From contig NC_016459.1 in the NCBI RefSeq assembly GCF_000226115.1, positions 1,736,001 through 1,800,000 on the forward strand: a stretch of DNA of 64,000 bases, written 5' to 3'. The DNA comes from Thermothielavioides terrestris NRRL 8126 (Eukaryota > Ascomycota > Sordariomycetes > Sordariales > Chaetomiaceae). Below the pieces are notes generated by a model that did no database searches, was not told where the DNA came from, and was given only the letters and a program-made list of their open reading frames with translations. Below are positions 11,814-21,220 of this stretch, one piece after another; position 1 is the first letter of the stretch, and each line of letters starts with the position of its first letter. The translations under genes and the position numbers were made by a program.

Positions 11814-14800
11814 ATGTCGGGCTCAGGACTAACGTTCGGTACGCCAGGCCAGCAGCAGGTCGGGGCCGACGAGTATTTTAGCCGGTACCCCGACTCGGAA
11901 ACCGAAGATCGATCCCTCGCAAAGACACCCTCCGACCTCCTTTCCTCGGCCTTCCGCGGTATCAAGAAGATCACACCCGGGAGACCGTCGCAACTTTCCC
12001 TCCGTCGGACGCCCGAGCCGCCCGTTCCTATCGTTGAGAGGTCCGCGGCCTCCGCGCCTCTCCTGTCCCGAAATACGCGTCCGCCACTGCCGCAACATGC
12101 ACGGAGTTTGAGTCTACAGGATAGCCTCTCGAAACCCTTACCCGAGCCGCCGCCGCCACAGATCTCCCCAGCGAGCCCTTTGACACCCTTGACAGCGCCC
12201 CAACCGCTCGGCAGTCTCGGCACCATTCTTGACGTTGAGACAACAGAAATGGACAGTCGCACGAGCACAATGGACTCGACGTCCTCAGTCGAAATGGGAG
12301 GTGGCCTATATGCGCGAGGACAGACCGGCCAGGGTCCGGACACGAACGTCAACAGCAGCCAGAGCAGCTTGGCGAGCTCTTCCCGGCAAGAGGGTTCGGA
12401 CGATCGGGGCGACAACCTGACGCCCAAGAGCACTGGCCCGCTGTCGGCCGGGCCGTCACCTAGTATCGGCCAGCAGAGGACACAGGCCGGCGGGACCGCC
12501 GTTGGAACCGCGACTCCATCTGCGCACCTGTCCGGGCTGATGTGCAACGTACACCGGACCACGGGAAGGGAACCGCCCCCGCTCGTCGGCGCGACTACGA
12601 CCATTCTGGGAGACAAGCTGTACGTATTCGGAGGAAGGATATTGTCCAGGAGTAGGCCGGCGCCGTTGACAGCGGATCTGTACGAGCTGGATCTCATCCG
12701 CCGGCACTGGACAAAGCTGGAGACGACCGGCGACATTCCCCCGCCTCGTTACTTCCACTCAATGTGCGCCCTCGGTGATACGAAGATGGTATGCTACGGG
12801 GGCATGTCACCGATAACGAGCCAGAAGAACATCCCCGCAGACCAGCAGCCTGAGGTTACCGTCATGTCGGATATCTACATTTACGACTTGCCAACCAAGA
12901 AATGGACCTTCATCCCGACCCAGGACGCTCCTCAGGGCCGTTACGCACATTGCGCTTGCATCCTACCGTCGTCAGCGACGTTTGCCTCACATCGAGCACC
13001 GCTTTCGGCCTTGCAGCACAACCCGTCTACGGGCAATCCGAACGAGGGACGAATCGGTATCAGCATCGACGGCACTGGCGGCGCCGAGATGATCGTTGTC
13101 GGCGGCCAAGACGGAGAGAACCACTATATCGAACAGATCAGCGTCTTTAACTTGCGTAGCCTGAAATGGGTCTCAACACAGCCGCTGGGGAAGAGTTGCG
13201 GCGCATATCGCAGCGTAGTCGCCCCGCTTCCCCCCTATGTCACCGCCAAACTCGGCAAGACGTTCCCGGGCAGCGCGCGGCAAGAGCCTGGAGGCATCAG
13301 CCAGGAAGCGAGGGAGCCGGGCTCAAGCATGCTCATATACAGCAACTACAACTTCCTCGATGTCAAACTCGAGCTGCAGATCAGGACCCCCGACGGCCGT
13401 CTCACGGAGCGGCAAATGAACGGCACGTACAGCCCGCCCGGGTTGCGATTTCCGAACGGCGGCATCATCGATACCCATTTCGTCGTCAGCGGCACATATC
13501 TCACGTCTTCCAAGCAGGAATATGCTCTCTGGGCCTTGGATCTGCGAACGTTGACTTGGAGCCGCATTGACGCTGGAGGCGCCGTCTTCAGCCAGGGAAG
13601 CTGGAACCGCGGTGTCTTGTGGAATCGCCGGAACACGTTTGTGGTGCTGGGGAACAGGAAGCGCAGCCTCGTCGAGGACTATAACCACCGGAGGATTAAC
13701 TTCAGCAACGTCTGCATGGTGGAGCTCGAGGCGTTTGGCTTCTACGACAATCCCCGGAAGACGTCTCCCATGAGCGGCTTCATCAGCGCCAGCAGCCCCT
13801 ACACGAGCCCAGGTTTGAGTCTTGCCCGTAAGGCGGGCTTCACTGCCGGCGGCCGGTCCCACGGCCGCGCCGCTGAAGAGCTAGGTGAGAAGGCTCTGGC
13901 GATGAAGGAGCTGGCCGACATGGACATCCTCTGCATCGGTGGCGAACGGATACCGATCAACTCTCGGATTGTGGCGAGGCGATGGGGACCCTACTTCGTC
14001 CAGCTGTTGCGAGAAGGCACAGCCACGCAGGACGGCAGCGATGCGGCGACACTCAGGTCCAACTCGATATCGGCACCCGGATCATCGATCCGAAGCTCCA
14101 ACCTCACCATCACGCCGACTAACATGAGCGGCAGCACCGTGTATTCGGCGAGCAGCGCGAGCAGCAAGGGAGGGGCCAGTAGCATGTCCTCAGCCGGCAC
14201 GCTGGTGGATCCCGCAGCCATCAACACGGCGCCGACGCCGCGTACCTTGCCGCCGAATAGCCGTCCTCGGTGCCTGTACCTGCCGCACACCTACCTTACC
14301 GTCCAAGCCCTGCTGCACTTCCTCTACACATCGAGCCTTCCGGCGCCGTCTTCGCCGCTTTGTACGCCGCAGATCCTCTGCAGCCTCCTCCAGATCGCAC
14401 GGCCGTACCGCATCGACGGCCTGCTAGAAGCTGTCGTTGAGCGGCTCCACGGCCTCCTCGACAGCCGAAACGCCGCGGCGGTGTTCAACGCGACTGCCAT
14501 GGCAGCCGGCGGCGGCCGCGGCATCGACGGCACGCTGAACCCCAACTTCTTCCCCGCGTCCGCAGGCCTCGACGGGCTGGGCGGCCCGGCGGACGCCCAG
14601 CAGCTCAACGGCGGCAGCGCCGCCGGCAGCGAGGCCGGCGCGAGCACGAGCACGGCCGCCAGCCTCGCCGGCGGCGTCGCCGGCCTCAAGATCAGCACGG
14701 CGGTGCCGAGCGCGCAGCCGACGAGCGACGAGCTCAGCGCCACGACGAGCGTCAGCGGCAGCGAGTTCAGCTCCGAGGTCGGCGACAGCGAGCGCGGCGG

Positions 14801-15017
14801 GTCGAGGGAGATCTGGGCCGGCGACCTCAGCAGCGTCATCGGCCTGCAGAAGAGGGGCCTGCGCGGCCTCATGGAGGGCCGCAGGTTGAGGGAGCGCACC
14901 GGCACGAATACCATGGCCGCCGGCCAGCTGCAGCCGCAGCAGCAACAGCTGCAGGCTGGTGCTGGTGGTGTTGCGTACGGGCAGGGTCGCGTGGGGTTGG
15001 GGATCGCGGGTTCGTGA
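11814..15017 (+). CDS. Kelch-repeat and BTB-like regulator (Mds3/Pmd1/Ral2 type)
   Basis: A single open exon of 1067 residues. The start is the first in-frame ATG (MSGSGLTFGTPG). The first 230 residues are disordered and rich in Ser/Pro. From about residue 236 a run of kelch blades is visible: DKLYVFGG, a Tyr-rich DLYELDLIRRHWTKLE, then PPPRYFHSM, MVCYGG and IYIYDLPTKKWTFIP, then MIVVGGQDG. At about residues 702-890 follows a split BTB-like segment (MDILCIGGERIPINSRIVAR, later LPHTYLTVQALLHFLYT) with a low-complexity Ser-rich insert between the halves. The last 180 residues are Gly/Ala/Ser-rich and end in a polyglutamine patch. In budding yeast Mds3/Pmd1 repress early meiotic genes in a TOR-linked pathway, and fission yeast Ral2 acts on Ras1 in mating. 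The match is to that architecture; function here is inference. Confidence 0.85.
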   Translation: MSGSGLTFGTPGQQQVGADEYFSRYPDSETEDRSLAKTPSDLLSSAFRGIKKITPGRPSQLSLRRTPEPPVPIVERSAASAPLLSRNTRPPLPQHARSLSLQDSLSKPLPEPPPPQISPASPLTPLTAPQPLGSLGTILDVETTEMDSRTSTMDSTSSVEMGGGLYARGQTGQGPDTNVNSSQSSLASSSRQEGSDDRGDNLTPKSTGPLSAGPSPSIGQQRTQAGGTAVGTATPSAHLSGLMCNVHRTTGREPPPLVGATTTILGDKLYVFGGRILSRSRPAPLTADLYELDLIRRHWTKLETTGDIPPPRYFHSMCALGDTKMVCYGGMSPITSQKNIPADQQPEVTVMSDIYIYDLPTKKWTFIPTQDAPQGRYAHCACILPSSATFASHRAPLSALQHNPSTGNPNEGRIGISIDGTGGAEMIVVGGQDGENHYIEQISVFNLRSLKWVSTQPLGKSCGAYRSVVAPLPPYVTAKLGKTFPGSARQEPGGISQEAREPGSSMLIYSNYNFLDVKLELQIRTPDGRLTERQMNGTYSPPGLRFPNGGIIDTHFVVSGTYLTSSKQEYALWALDLRTLTWSRIDAGGAVFSQGSWNRGVLWNRRNTFVVLGNRKRSLVEDYNHRRINFSNVCMVELEAFGFYDNPRKTSPMSGFISASSPYTSPGLSLARKAGFTAGGRSHGRAAEELGEKALAMKELADMDILCIGGERIPINSRIVARRWGPYFVQLLREGTATQDGSDAATLRSNSISAPGSSIRSSNLTITPTNMSGSTVYSASSASSKGGASSMSSAGTLVDPAAINTAPTPRTLPPNSRPRCLYLPHTYLTVQALLHFLYTSSLPAPSSPLCTPQILCSLLQIARPYRIDGLLEAVVERLHGLLDSRNAAAVFNATAMAAGGGRGIDGTLNPNFFPASAGLDGLGGPADAQQLNGGSAAGSEAGASTSTAASLAGGVAGLKISTAVPSAQPTSDELSATTSVSGSEFSSEVGDSERGGSREIWAGDLSSVIGLQKRGLRGLMEGRRLRERTGTNTMAAGQLQPQQQQLQAGAGGVAYGQGRVGLGIAGS

Positions 15018-15568
15018 ACGCGATGGACTCCGGTGGGTGCATCAGTCACCGTAAGGTGAGGTGAGGTGGGCTTTCTTGGATGAAGTGATGAGATTACGGC
15101 TTGCAGTCGTGCCTTGACTTGGATAAGGGGTGGTTGAACAGAGCGTGGGACACTTGGTTTTGGGTGTGGTTGCGAAGCACAAAGGGGGTGCGTTGGATGA
15201 TGGTAACGGTTTTGGGCGGGCATACCTTCCTTTTGGTGGTAGCTTGCCTAGATCGTGTGCTATACGGCGTCAATTGTTATGGGATGTCTCGAGGTCAGCA
15301 GCTTGGCGGTTACAGTCTTGTTTCCGTCAGCCTCGCGTGGTCCTGAGCGGGCAGCTCAGATCTTCCGAGATTAGAGCCGTCCTGCTTGCCTGCTCAGCGT
15401 TTCATGTATCTGTTGAGCAGATCTCGGTGGTGCACATCTGTGTTGTTATGTCTATGTCGCAATGTACATACACATACATGCCTCTTTCTGACGTTTTTGT
15501 ACTACCCCTTTCTAACACCGGCAAGGTGGCTATGCCTCGCGGAGCAATAGGAAAGCAGGCGTTTGTTC
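15018..15568. other. Convergent intergenic gap
   Basis: The kelch gene (plus) and the MFS gene (minus) end towards each other here, so this holds two 3' UTRs and terminators. T-rich stretches and a short TACATACACATACATG run occur around 15,460-15,480. No gene is supported. Confidence 0.45.
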
Positions 15569-18331
15569 CTACGCCCTGGGCCCATCGAGTGGACGCTGTT
15601 TGATGAAGAGAGCCAGGATAAACGCTGAAGCGGAGAACAGAAACGAGACACCTGGCAAAACTGTCAGCACCTTCACAATACGGGTCTGTTGCGGTTGGTT
15701 ATGCGAGGGAAAAGGTAGGGGAGAGAGGATTAGTTACCGTGGCTCCACCACAAGCCGTCGACGTACGACCCGACCACGGCATCGCGCACGCGGCCGGTGA
15801 TGCGGTCGACGAAGTCGACGTCGGAGACCGTGTTCTCGATGATCTGCCTCGCGGGTTAGTCAGGTATTTACACTATCCTCTTTACTCCTCCTCCGGACCA
15901 CTACCGCTACGCTACCAGGCGCCGTCGTGACAGCAGTACGAAGACACCACCACGCCACATATAAAAGAAGGGTTTCAAGTGGGAACTGGGAACCGGGCTA
16001 CGAAGCAGAACAGAACAGCAGACACGTACCCTGCGCACCTCGTCCGGCGCCAGCCCCAGCGCAGGGAGGCGCGCGCCGAGGCTCCGGCGCAGCGCGGCCT
16101 GCATGACGGCGTTGGCCACCGGCAGGCCCAGCGTCACGGCGATGGTGGTGGTCAGGTACATGAAGGAGATGGCGGGGGCCGTGTGCGCCGGGTCGACGAC
16201 GGCCTGCAGCGAGATGAAGACGGCGGACTGGGCGATGCCGGTGCCGAAACCGCTGTGAGCTCACCCCGGGTAAGGTATCGGGGGTGTTGGTTAGTGGGTT
16301 GGTTTATTTGCTTTCGAGCGGCCGGGGGGAGGAAGATGGAGGGGGGAAAGTTGGGAAGGGAGAGGGAGGTGGAGAAATATCAGGGAAGTGATGGGAAGTT
16401 GGGGGGGAGCAAACCAACCTGGGAAATATGTAGAGCGACTCCCAGACGTTGGTGTTGCCGTGCCAGCGGAGCATCAGCAGGAGGTAGCTGAAGGAGGAGA
16501 GCGTCACGGCGAGGATGACGAGGGCTTTGTAGCGGCCGGATCTGGATCCGTGTTAGTCCAGCTCCGCGGGATGGGGACGGCAAAGAGAGATTCTCGGCCT
16601 TTCTCCAAGTTATGCACCTACCGCTTGATGAGCAGGCCGGAGATCAGCCCGCCGAGCGCGTTTCCAAACACGGCGGGCACCAGGTGGGCTCCTGCGACGG
16701 TGTTGGATGCCCGCGCGGTAATCTGGAAGTAAAGGGGGACCGAGAACATGAGCTGTGATGACGGCGCAATTAGCTTCGGTTAGAGGAGAAAGAATCTGGA
16801 GCTGCGTCATTGATCACACACCCCCAACTGTGCAGCAACCTGAAGACCGAGGATCAAGAAGGAAAAGACGGCGTCGCGTCGGTGGAAGATCTCAAGCGGC
16901 AGGATCGGCTCCTCCTGCCGCTTCTCGACGGCAACAAAGACGAACAGGAGGAGAACGCTTAGGCCGAAGAGAGCGAGAACGACAGGGTGAGACCAGGGGA
17001 GCTTGACGCCGCCGAGCTCCATGGGCAAGAGCAGTGCCAAGACGGTCAGGGCAAAGAGCACGGAGCCCTTGAAGTCGACACGGCTGAACCTGCTCTTCTG
17101 GCCGGCCGTGTTAGTGCCGTCAGGACCTGGAGATTCCGGCTCATCCGTTGATGGTCCGGGCAGGTAGAAGGTCACGAGCAGGATGGCGAGCACTATGGGA
17201 GGAACTTGGCCGAAGAAGGACCTGCGAGGCAGATTGTTAGCCTTCCAACAAGTAATGTCCATGGATTGTTTGTCTTCTTCTCGAAACTCACCACCGCCAT
17301 CCGATGACATCGACGAGCCAGCCGCCAAGGGGCCCTCCAATGCTGCGGCCAAGCGTGGCTACCAGGTTGACATAGGCGCGCCACTGGGCGACCTCACGGA
17401 GGGGAAGCAAGTCTGTGGGCGCAGTCAGTTTTCCCGTCTGGAGGATTGTATTTCGCGCAATCTTACCAGTGATCAAAATCGAGACAAGACCAGCCATGCC
17501 CGATGCTCCTGCGCCAGAGATGACTCGGCCGAGGACGACCTGCCACATGGTTTGGCCCATCCCGCTGGCTTTACGGTCAGCATGCTAACCTCCTAGCTTC
17601 GGCTCGCCCAGCAACCGATGGGACGGTAGTTTGACTTACACAAGAGCACTAAATGATTTGTTAGCAATTGGAGTCAGTTATTGAGTGTGATGATGAAACA
17701 GAATTCAAATCCATGGACAACTCACCAACCGGCCACGAAGATGACATAGGCAACGATGACCAGTCGCTTCCGGCCGTAGATGTCGCTCATCTTCCCGTAC
17801 TGCCAGACCGCGTGTGTCAGTTTTTCAACCTCCTGGAGTACTGGTGGCTGTGCGTACCAGAGTTTGGGTGGCGGCGCCGGCCAACGCAAAGCTGGTGATG
17901 AGCCAGCTCGAGTTTTCCAAGTCGTTAAATTCCGAGGCAATGATAGGGTGAGTTGCTAGCAGTATGGAACCGTCGGCGTGGGCAACAAAGATACCTGTGC
18001 CCTGCTGTCAGCCTAGTGGTTCATCCATGACATACACACGTTGTTGCCATTGTTGGCCGGTGATATGGGTAGACAAACCGATGAGCAGGATCGAGATGAT
18101 GCGAGCCACATGGCCCCGTCCCACAGCCTCGACACGTCCTGGAGCCTCCTCGTCGGCCGAATTGCTCTTAGACACCGGTCCATTGCCTCCATCCCCATTG
18201 ACGCTGCTCCCGGGTGACACTGCTGTGATGGAGACATACGTCCCCCCGTGCCCGTTGGAACCCCCAGACTTGCCCAGGAGCGGCGACTGGTCCGTTGGCG
18301 GTGCGCCTTCCGCCTCCGAGCGTTGGACCAT
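15569..18331 (-). CDS. 14-TM MFS drug/amino-acid transporter (DHA2; Vba/Fnx-like)
   Basis: Twelve exons give 588 residues: 18079-18331, 17858-17994, 17726-17799, 17640-17648, 17467-17564, 17292-17412, 16822-17221, 16622-16752, 16419-16541, 16030-16252, 15738-15843 and 15569-15660. All junctions keep frame. The N-terminal 75 residues are a polar cytosolic tail. MFS motif A is GKMSDIYGRKR, the antiporter-type motif C region reads GPLGGWLVDVIGWRW, and LGRVISGAGASG is motif B. A final helix VLPGVSFLFSASAFILALFI follows WWSH. The pattern matches the 14-helix proton antiporters that export drugs or carry basic amino acids into the vacuole in yeasts; the substrate is not readable. The exon at 17640-17648 is only 9 nt and completes a membrane helix (AGCALVG). 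The gene is divergent from the arylsulfatase across 704 bp. Confidence 0.88.
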
Positions 18332-19035
18332 CTGGAACTATAAGGCCGGAGAAAGAGTCGAAGGAGCTGCTAGTATCATCAATGAATTCTCTTTCTAGAG
18401 AGAAGCGGATCATCAAGCGGTTTGGTCTGAAAAGGGGAATAAAATAAGCACCCCTACCACAACTGGAGAGAATTCAATCACAAAACTCCCAGTACTCGGC
18501 TGTTCGGCCCATTCATAATACCCCCACGTAGTTATCTCCGAGAGCCGCGTGGTGTCCCTGGTGTCGTTGTTGTTGATAGCGCCGCAGGAGCCGCTCTCGG
18601 CCGATCACGACATCTGTAAGTCGATGTCGCAAGCGCTCGAAACATTGGTCCACCCACTCAACTGGCTTGGCTCAACAACTAGTGTCGCTGCAGAAGAGTT
18701 TAGTCCGGTTCCCGCGTTTGTTTCTAGCAGGAAAGCAACCTGCCGGTCGGTTTCGCTTTGATTCAGGATTGCGCTGATGGCATCTCCTCATGGCCACAAC
18801 TGGGCTCGCGGCATCCGTTGCAATTGCCGGGGGTAATAACGCCATCGTCAACACCAGGCGGCATATTGTGGGAGGCTCCACAATCCCCCACGGTTACCAT
18901 CAACCCGGGCTGCGCCAGGCTCCCGATGGTATCGAGAAGACTCATAAAGAAGGCCCATACGACTCGGCAGTGCAATGTAGTCAGTCTCGGACAGGCACAT
19001 CCCAGAGCAGTCCCTGACCCCCCGTGATCTTTGCC
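18332..19035. promoter_or_regulatory. Divergent promoter, MFS carrier / arylsulfatase
   Basis: This 704-bp gap separates the divergent transporter and arylsulfatase genes. I looked for a perfect palindromic CYS3-type sulfur-control site (ATGRYRYCAT) and saw none by eye; imperfect ATGGCAT-like half-sites are present. No gene is supported. Confidence 0.4.
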
Positions 19036-21060
19036 ATGCGATTCTCAAGAGTGGCCCTCGCAGCAAGTCTGCAGCTGCCCGCTGCCCTCGCCCGCGGCGA
19101 TGAACAGAGACCGCTCGGGCCCAGCCTGGGTGCGGGCGGCCCATTTGCTGCTGGCGCTGGGGGGAAGAAGCCAAACATCGTGTTTGTGCTCACGGACGAC
19201 CAGGACCTGCACATGCAGTCGCTGGACTACCTGCCCCTGATCAAGAAGCATCTCATCGACCAGGGCACGCTGTACAAGCGGCACTACTGCACCACGGCCA
19301 TCTGCTGCCCGGCCCGAGTCTCGCTGTGGACGGGCAAGCTGGCGCACAACACCAACGTCACCGACGTGAACCCGCCTTATGGTAGGACATAGCTGAACAT
19401 CTTCGCCATTCTTTTCTCCAAGGGGTGACTGCGTCTGGGGGGAAGGACAGGAGACGCTGACGATAAGTTGCAGGTGGATACCCCAAGTTCGTCAGCCAGG
19501 GGCTCAACTCGGCCTACCTGCCGCTGTGGCTGCAGGAAGCCGGCTACGACACGTACTACACGGGCAAGCTGTTCAACGCGCACACGGTGGAGAACTACAA
19601 CGCGCCGTTCCCGGCGGGCTGGAACGGGTCCGACTTCCTGCTGGACCCGTACACGTACATGTACCTGAACGCCAGCTTCCAGCGCAACCGGGAGGCGCCC
19701 GTCAGCTACGAGGGGCAGCACTCGGTCGACGTGCTGGCGCAGAAGGCGCTCGGCTTCCTGGACGAGGCGGCGCGCGGCGACCGGCCCTTCTTCCTGGGCA
19801 TCGCGCCGGTGGCGCCGCACAGCAACGTGCAGGCCAGCCTGCTGACCAACCACACGTTCGACAACCCGGACGACATCAACAAGATCGTGGGCGCCTTCAC
19901 GCCGCCGATCCCCGCGGAGCGGCACAAGCACCTGTTCGCGGACGCGCGGGTGCCGCGCACGCCCAACTTCAACCCGGAGGCGGCGACGGGCGCCAACTGG
20001 GTGCGCCGGCTGCGCCGGCAGTCGGCCGAGAACGTGGCCTTCAACGACCACTTCTACCGGCAGCGGCTGCGCACGCTGCAGTCGGTCGACGAGCTGGTGG
20101 CCGCCGTGGTGGACCGGCTGGCGGAGCGCGGCCTGCTCGACAGCACCTACGTCTTCTACACGACCGACAACGGCTACCACATCGGCCAGCACCGGCTGCA
20201 GCCCGGCAAGGAGTGCGGCTTCGAGGAGGACATCAACGTGCCGCTGATCGTGCGCGGGCCGGGCGTGCCGCGGGGGGAGGTCGCCGAGGTGGTCACCGCG
20301 CACGTCGACCTGGCGCCGACGATACTCAGCCTGGCGGGGGGGAAGAGCCGGGCGGATTTCGACGGCGAGCCGATCCCGCTGAGCCGGGAGGAGCTCGACC
20401 GGGCGGCGACCGGCCGCCGCCACCACGAGCACGTCACGGTCGAGTTCTGGGGGTTCGCGGCGTCGGAGGGCAAGCTGTTCCGCGACGACGAGGCCCGGCT
20501 GGTGCTCAACAACAACTACAAGGCGCTGCGGGTGATCGGGTCCGAGTACAACCTGTACTACGCGGTGTGGTGCAACAACGAGCACGAGCTGTACGACCTG
20601 AAGGTGAGTCTGCTTTTTCTTCCTTTCTTTTTCTTTTTTCTTCCTTTCTTTTTTCTTTTTATTTTTCTCCTATTCTGACAAGAGGGTACCCCCCTGCCCC
20701 AAACAGACCGACCCCTACCAGCTCGACAACCTGCTGCACAGCACGGCCACGCCGCCGGCGACGCTGCTGGGCGTGCCGCTGGCCAAGGTGCTCGCGCGGC
20801 TGGACGCACTGCTGTTGGTGCTCAAGTCGTGCAAGGGCGCGACGTGCGTGCGGCCGTGGCAGGCGCTGCACCCGGCGGGCGACGTGCAGAACCTGCGCGA
20901 CGCCCTGAGCGCCCGCTTCGACGCCTTCTACGAGCAGCAGCAGCCCAAGGTCCGCTTCGACCGCTGCGAGCTCGGCTACATCCTCGACGCCGAGGGCCCG
21001 CAGTTCGAGGCCGACGGGCTGGTGTATCGTCACGGCTTGCGGTGGAGCGAGTGGGTGTAA
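19036..21060 (+). CDS. Secreted arylsulfatase
   Basis: Three exons, 19036-19381, 19474-20603 and 20707-21060, give 609 residues. It hydrolyses sulfate esters to release sulfate. A signal peptide (MRFSRVALAASLQLPAALA) predicts export to the cell wall or medium, and several NxS/T sequons (NTNVT, NGS, NAS, NHT) fit a glycoprotein. The sulfatase core begins with the metal-binding LTDDQD. The signature CCPARVSLWTG has the CxPxR form, with Cys90 as the residue normally oxidised to formylglycine. TTDNGYHIGQHR, with its metal-ligand DN, and GKECGFEEDINVPLIVRGPG are the other sulfatase signatures. The C-terminal exon (TDPYQLDNLL...) is typical of fungal and plant-type arylsulfatases. The second intron has a long pyrimidine-rich tract. 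The gene converges with a Dal5-family permease (161 bp between stops), which suggests paired use of sulfated compounds; that link is inference. Confidence 0.93.
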
Positions 21061-21220
21061 GAACCGTCAGAGAGCATCAAGACGGGCGCTCTCCTCTCCA
21101 AGGTAGATTAAGCTGTAGGTATGGAACATGATAGGTACTACTATGATTGGTTTCGTGGCCACGAGCTACGTCTCGTGCCAACTTCGAACATGAACAGGGT
21201 TGTATGCACTCCCCTACAGA

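Noticed and set aside
11372..12736. 454-codon minus-strand frame opposite the kelch gene
   Set aside because: The plus strand encodes recognisable kelch blades in the same bases; the antisense frame has no domain and arises from codon bias.
15661..15737. Alternative last-intron acceptor of the MFS gene at the nearer CAACAG
   Set aside because: That acceptor gives the wrong phase; the CTGACAG acceptor keeps frame and produces the expected WWSH-V membrane helix.
19377..20585. 402-codon minus-strand frame and 460-codon plus-strand second frame in the sulfatase
   Set aside because: Both are shadows of the sulfatase exon, whose motifs fix the true frame.
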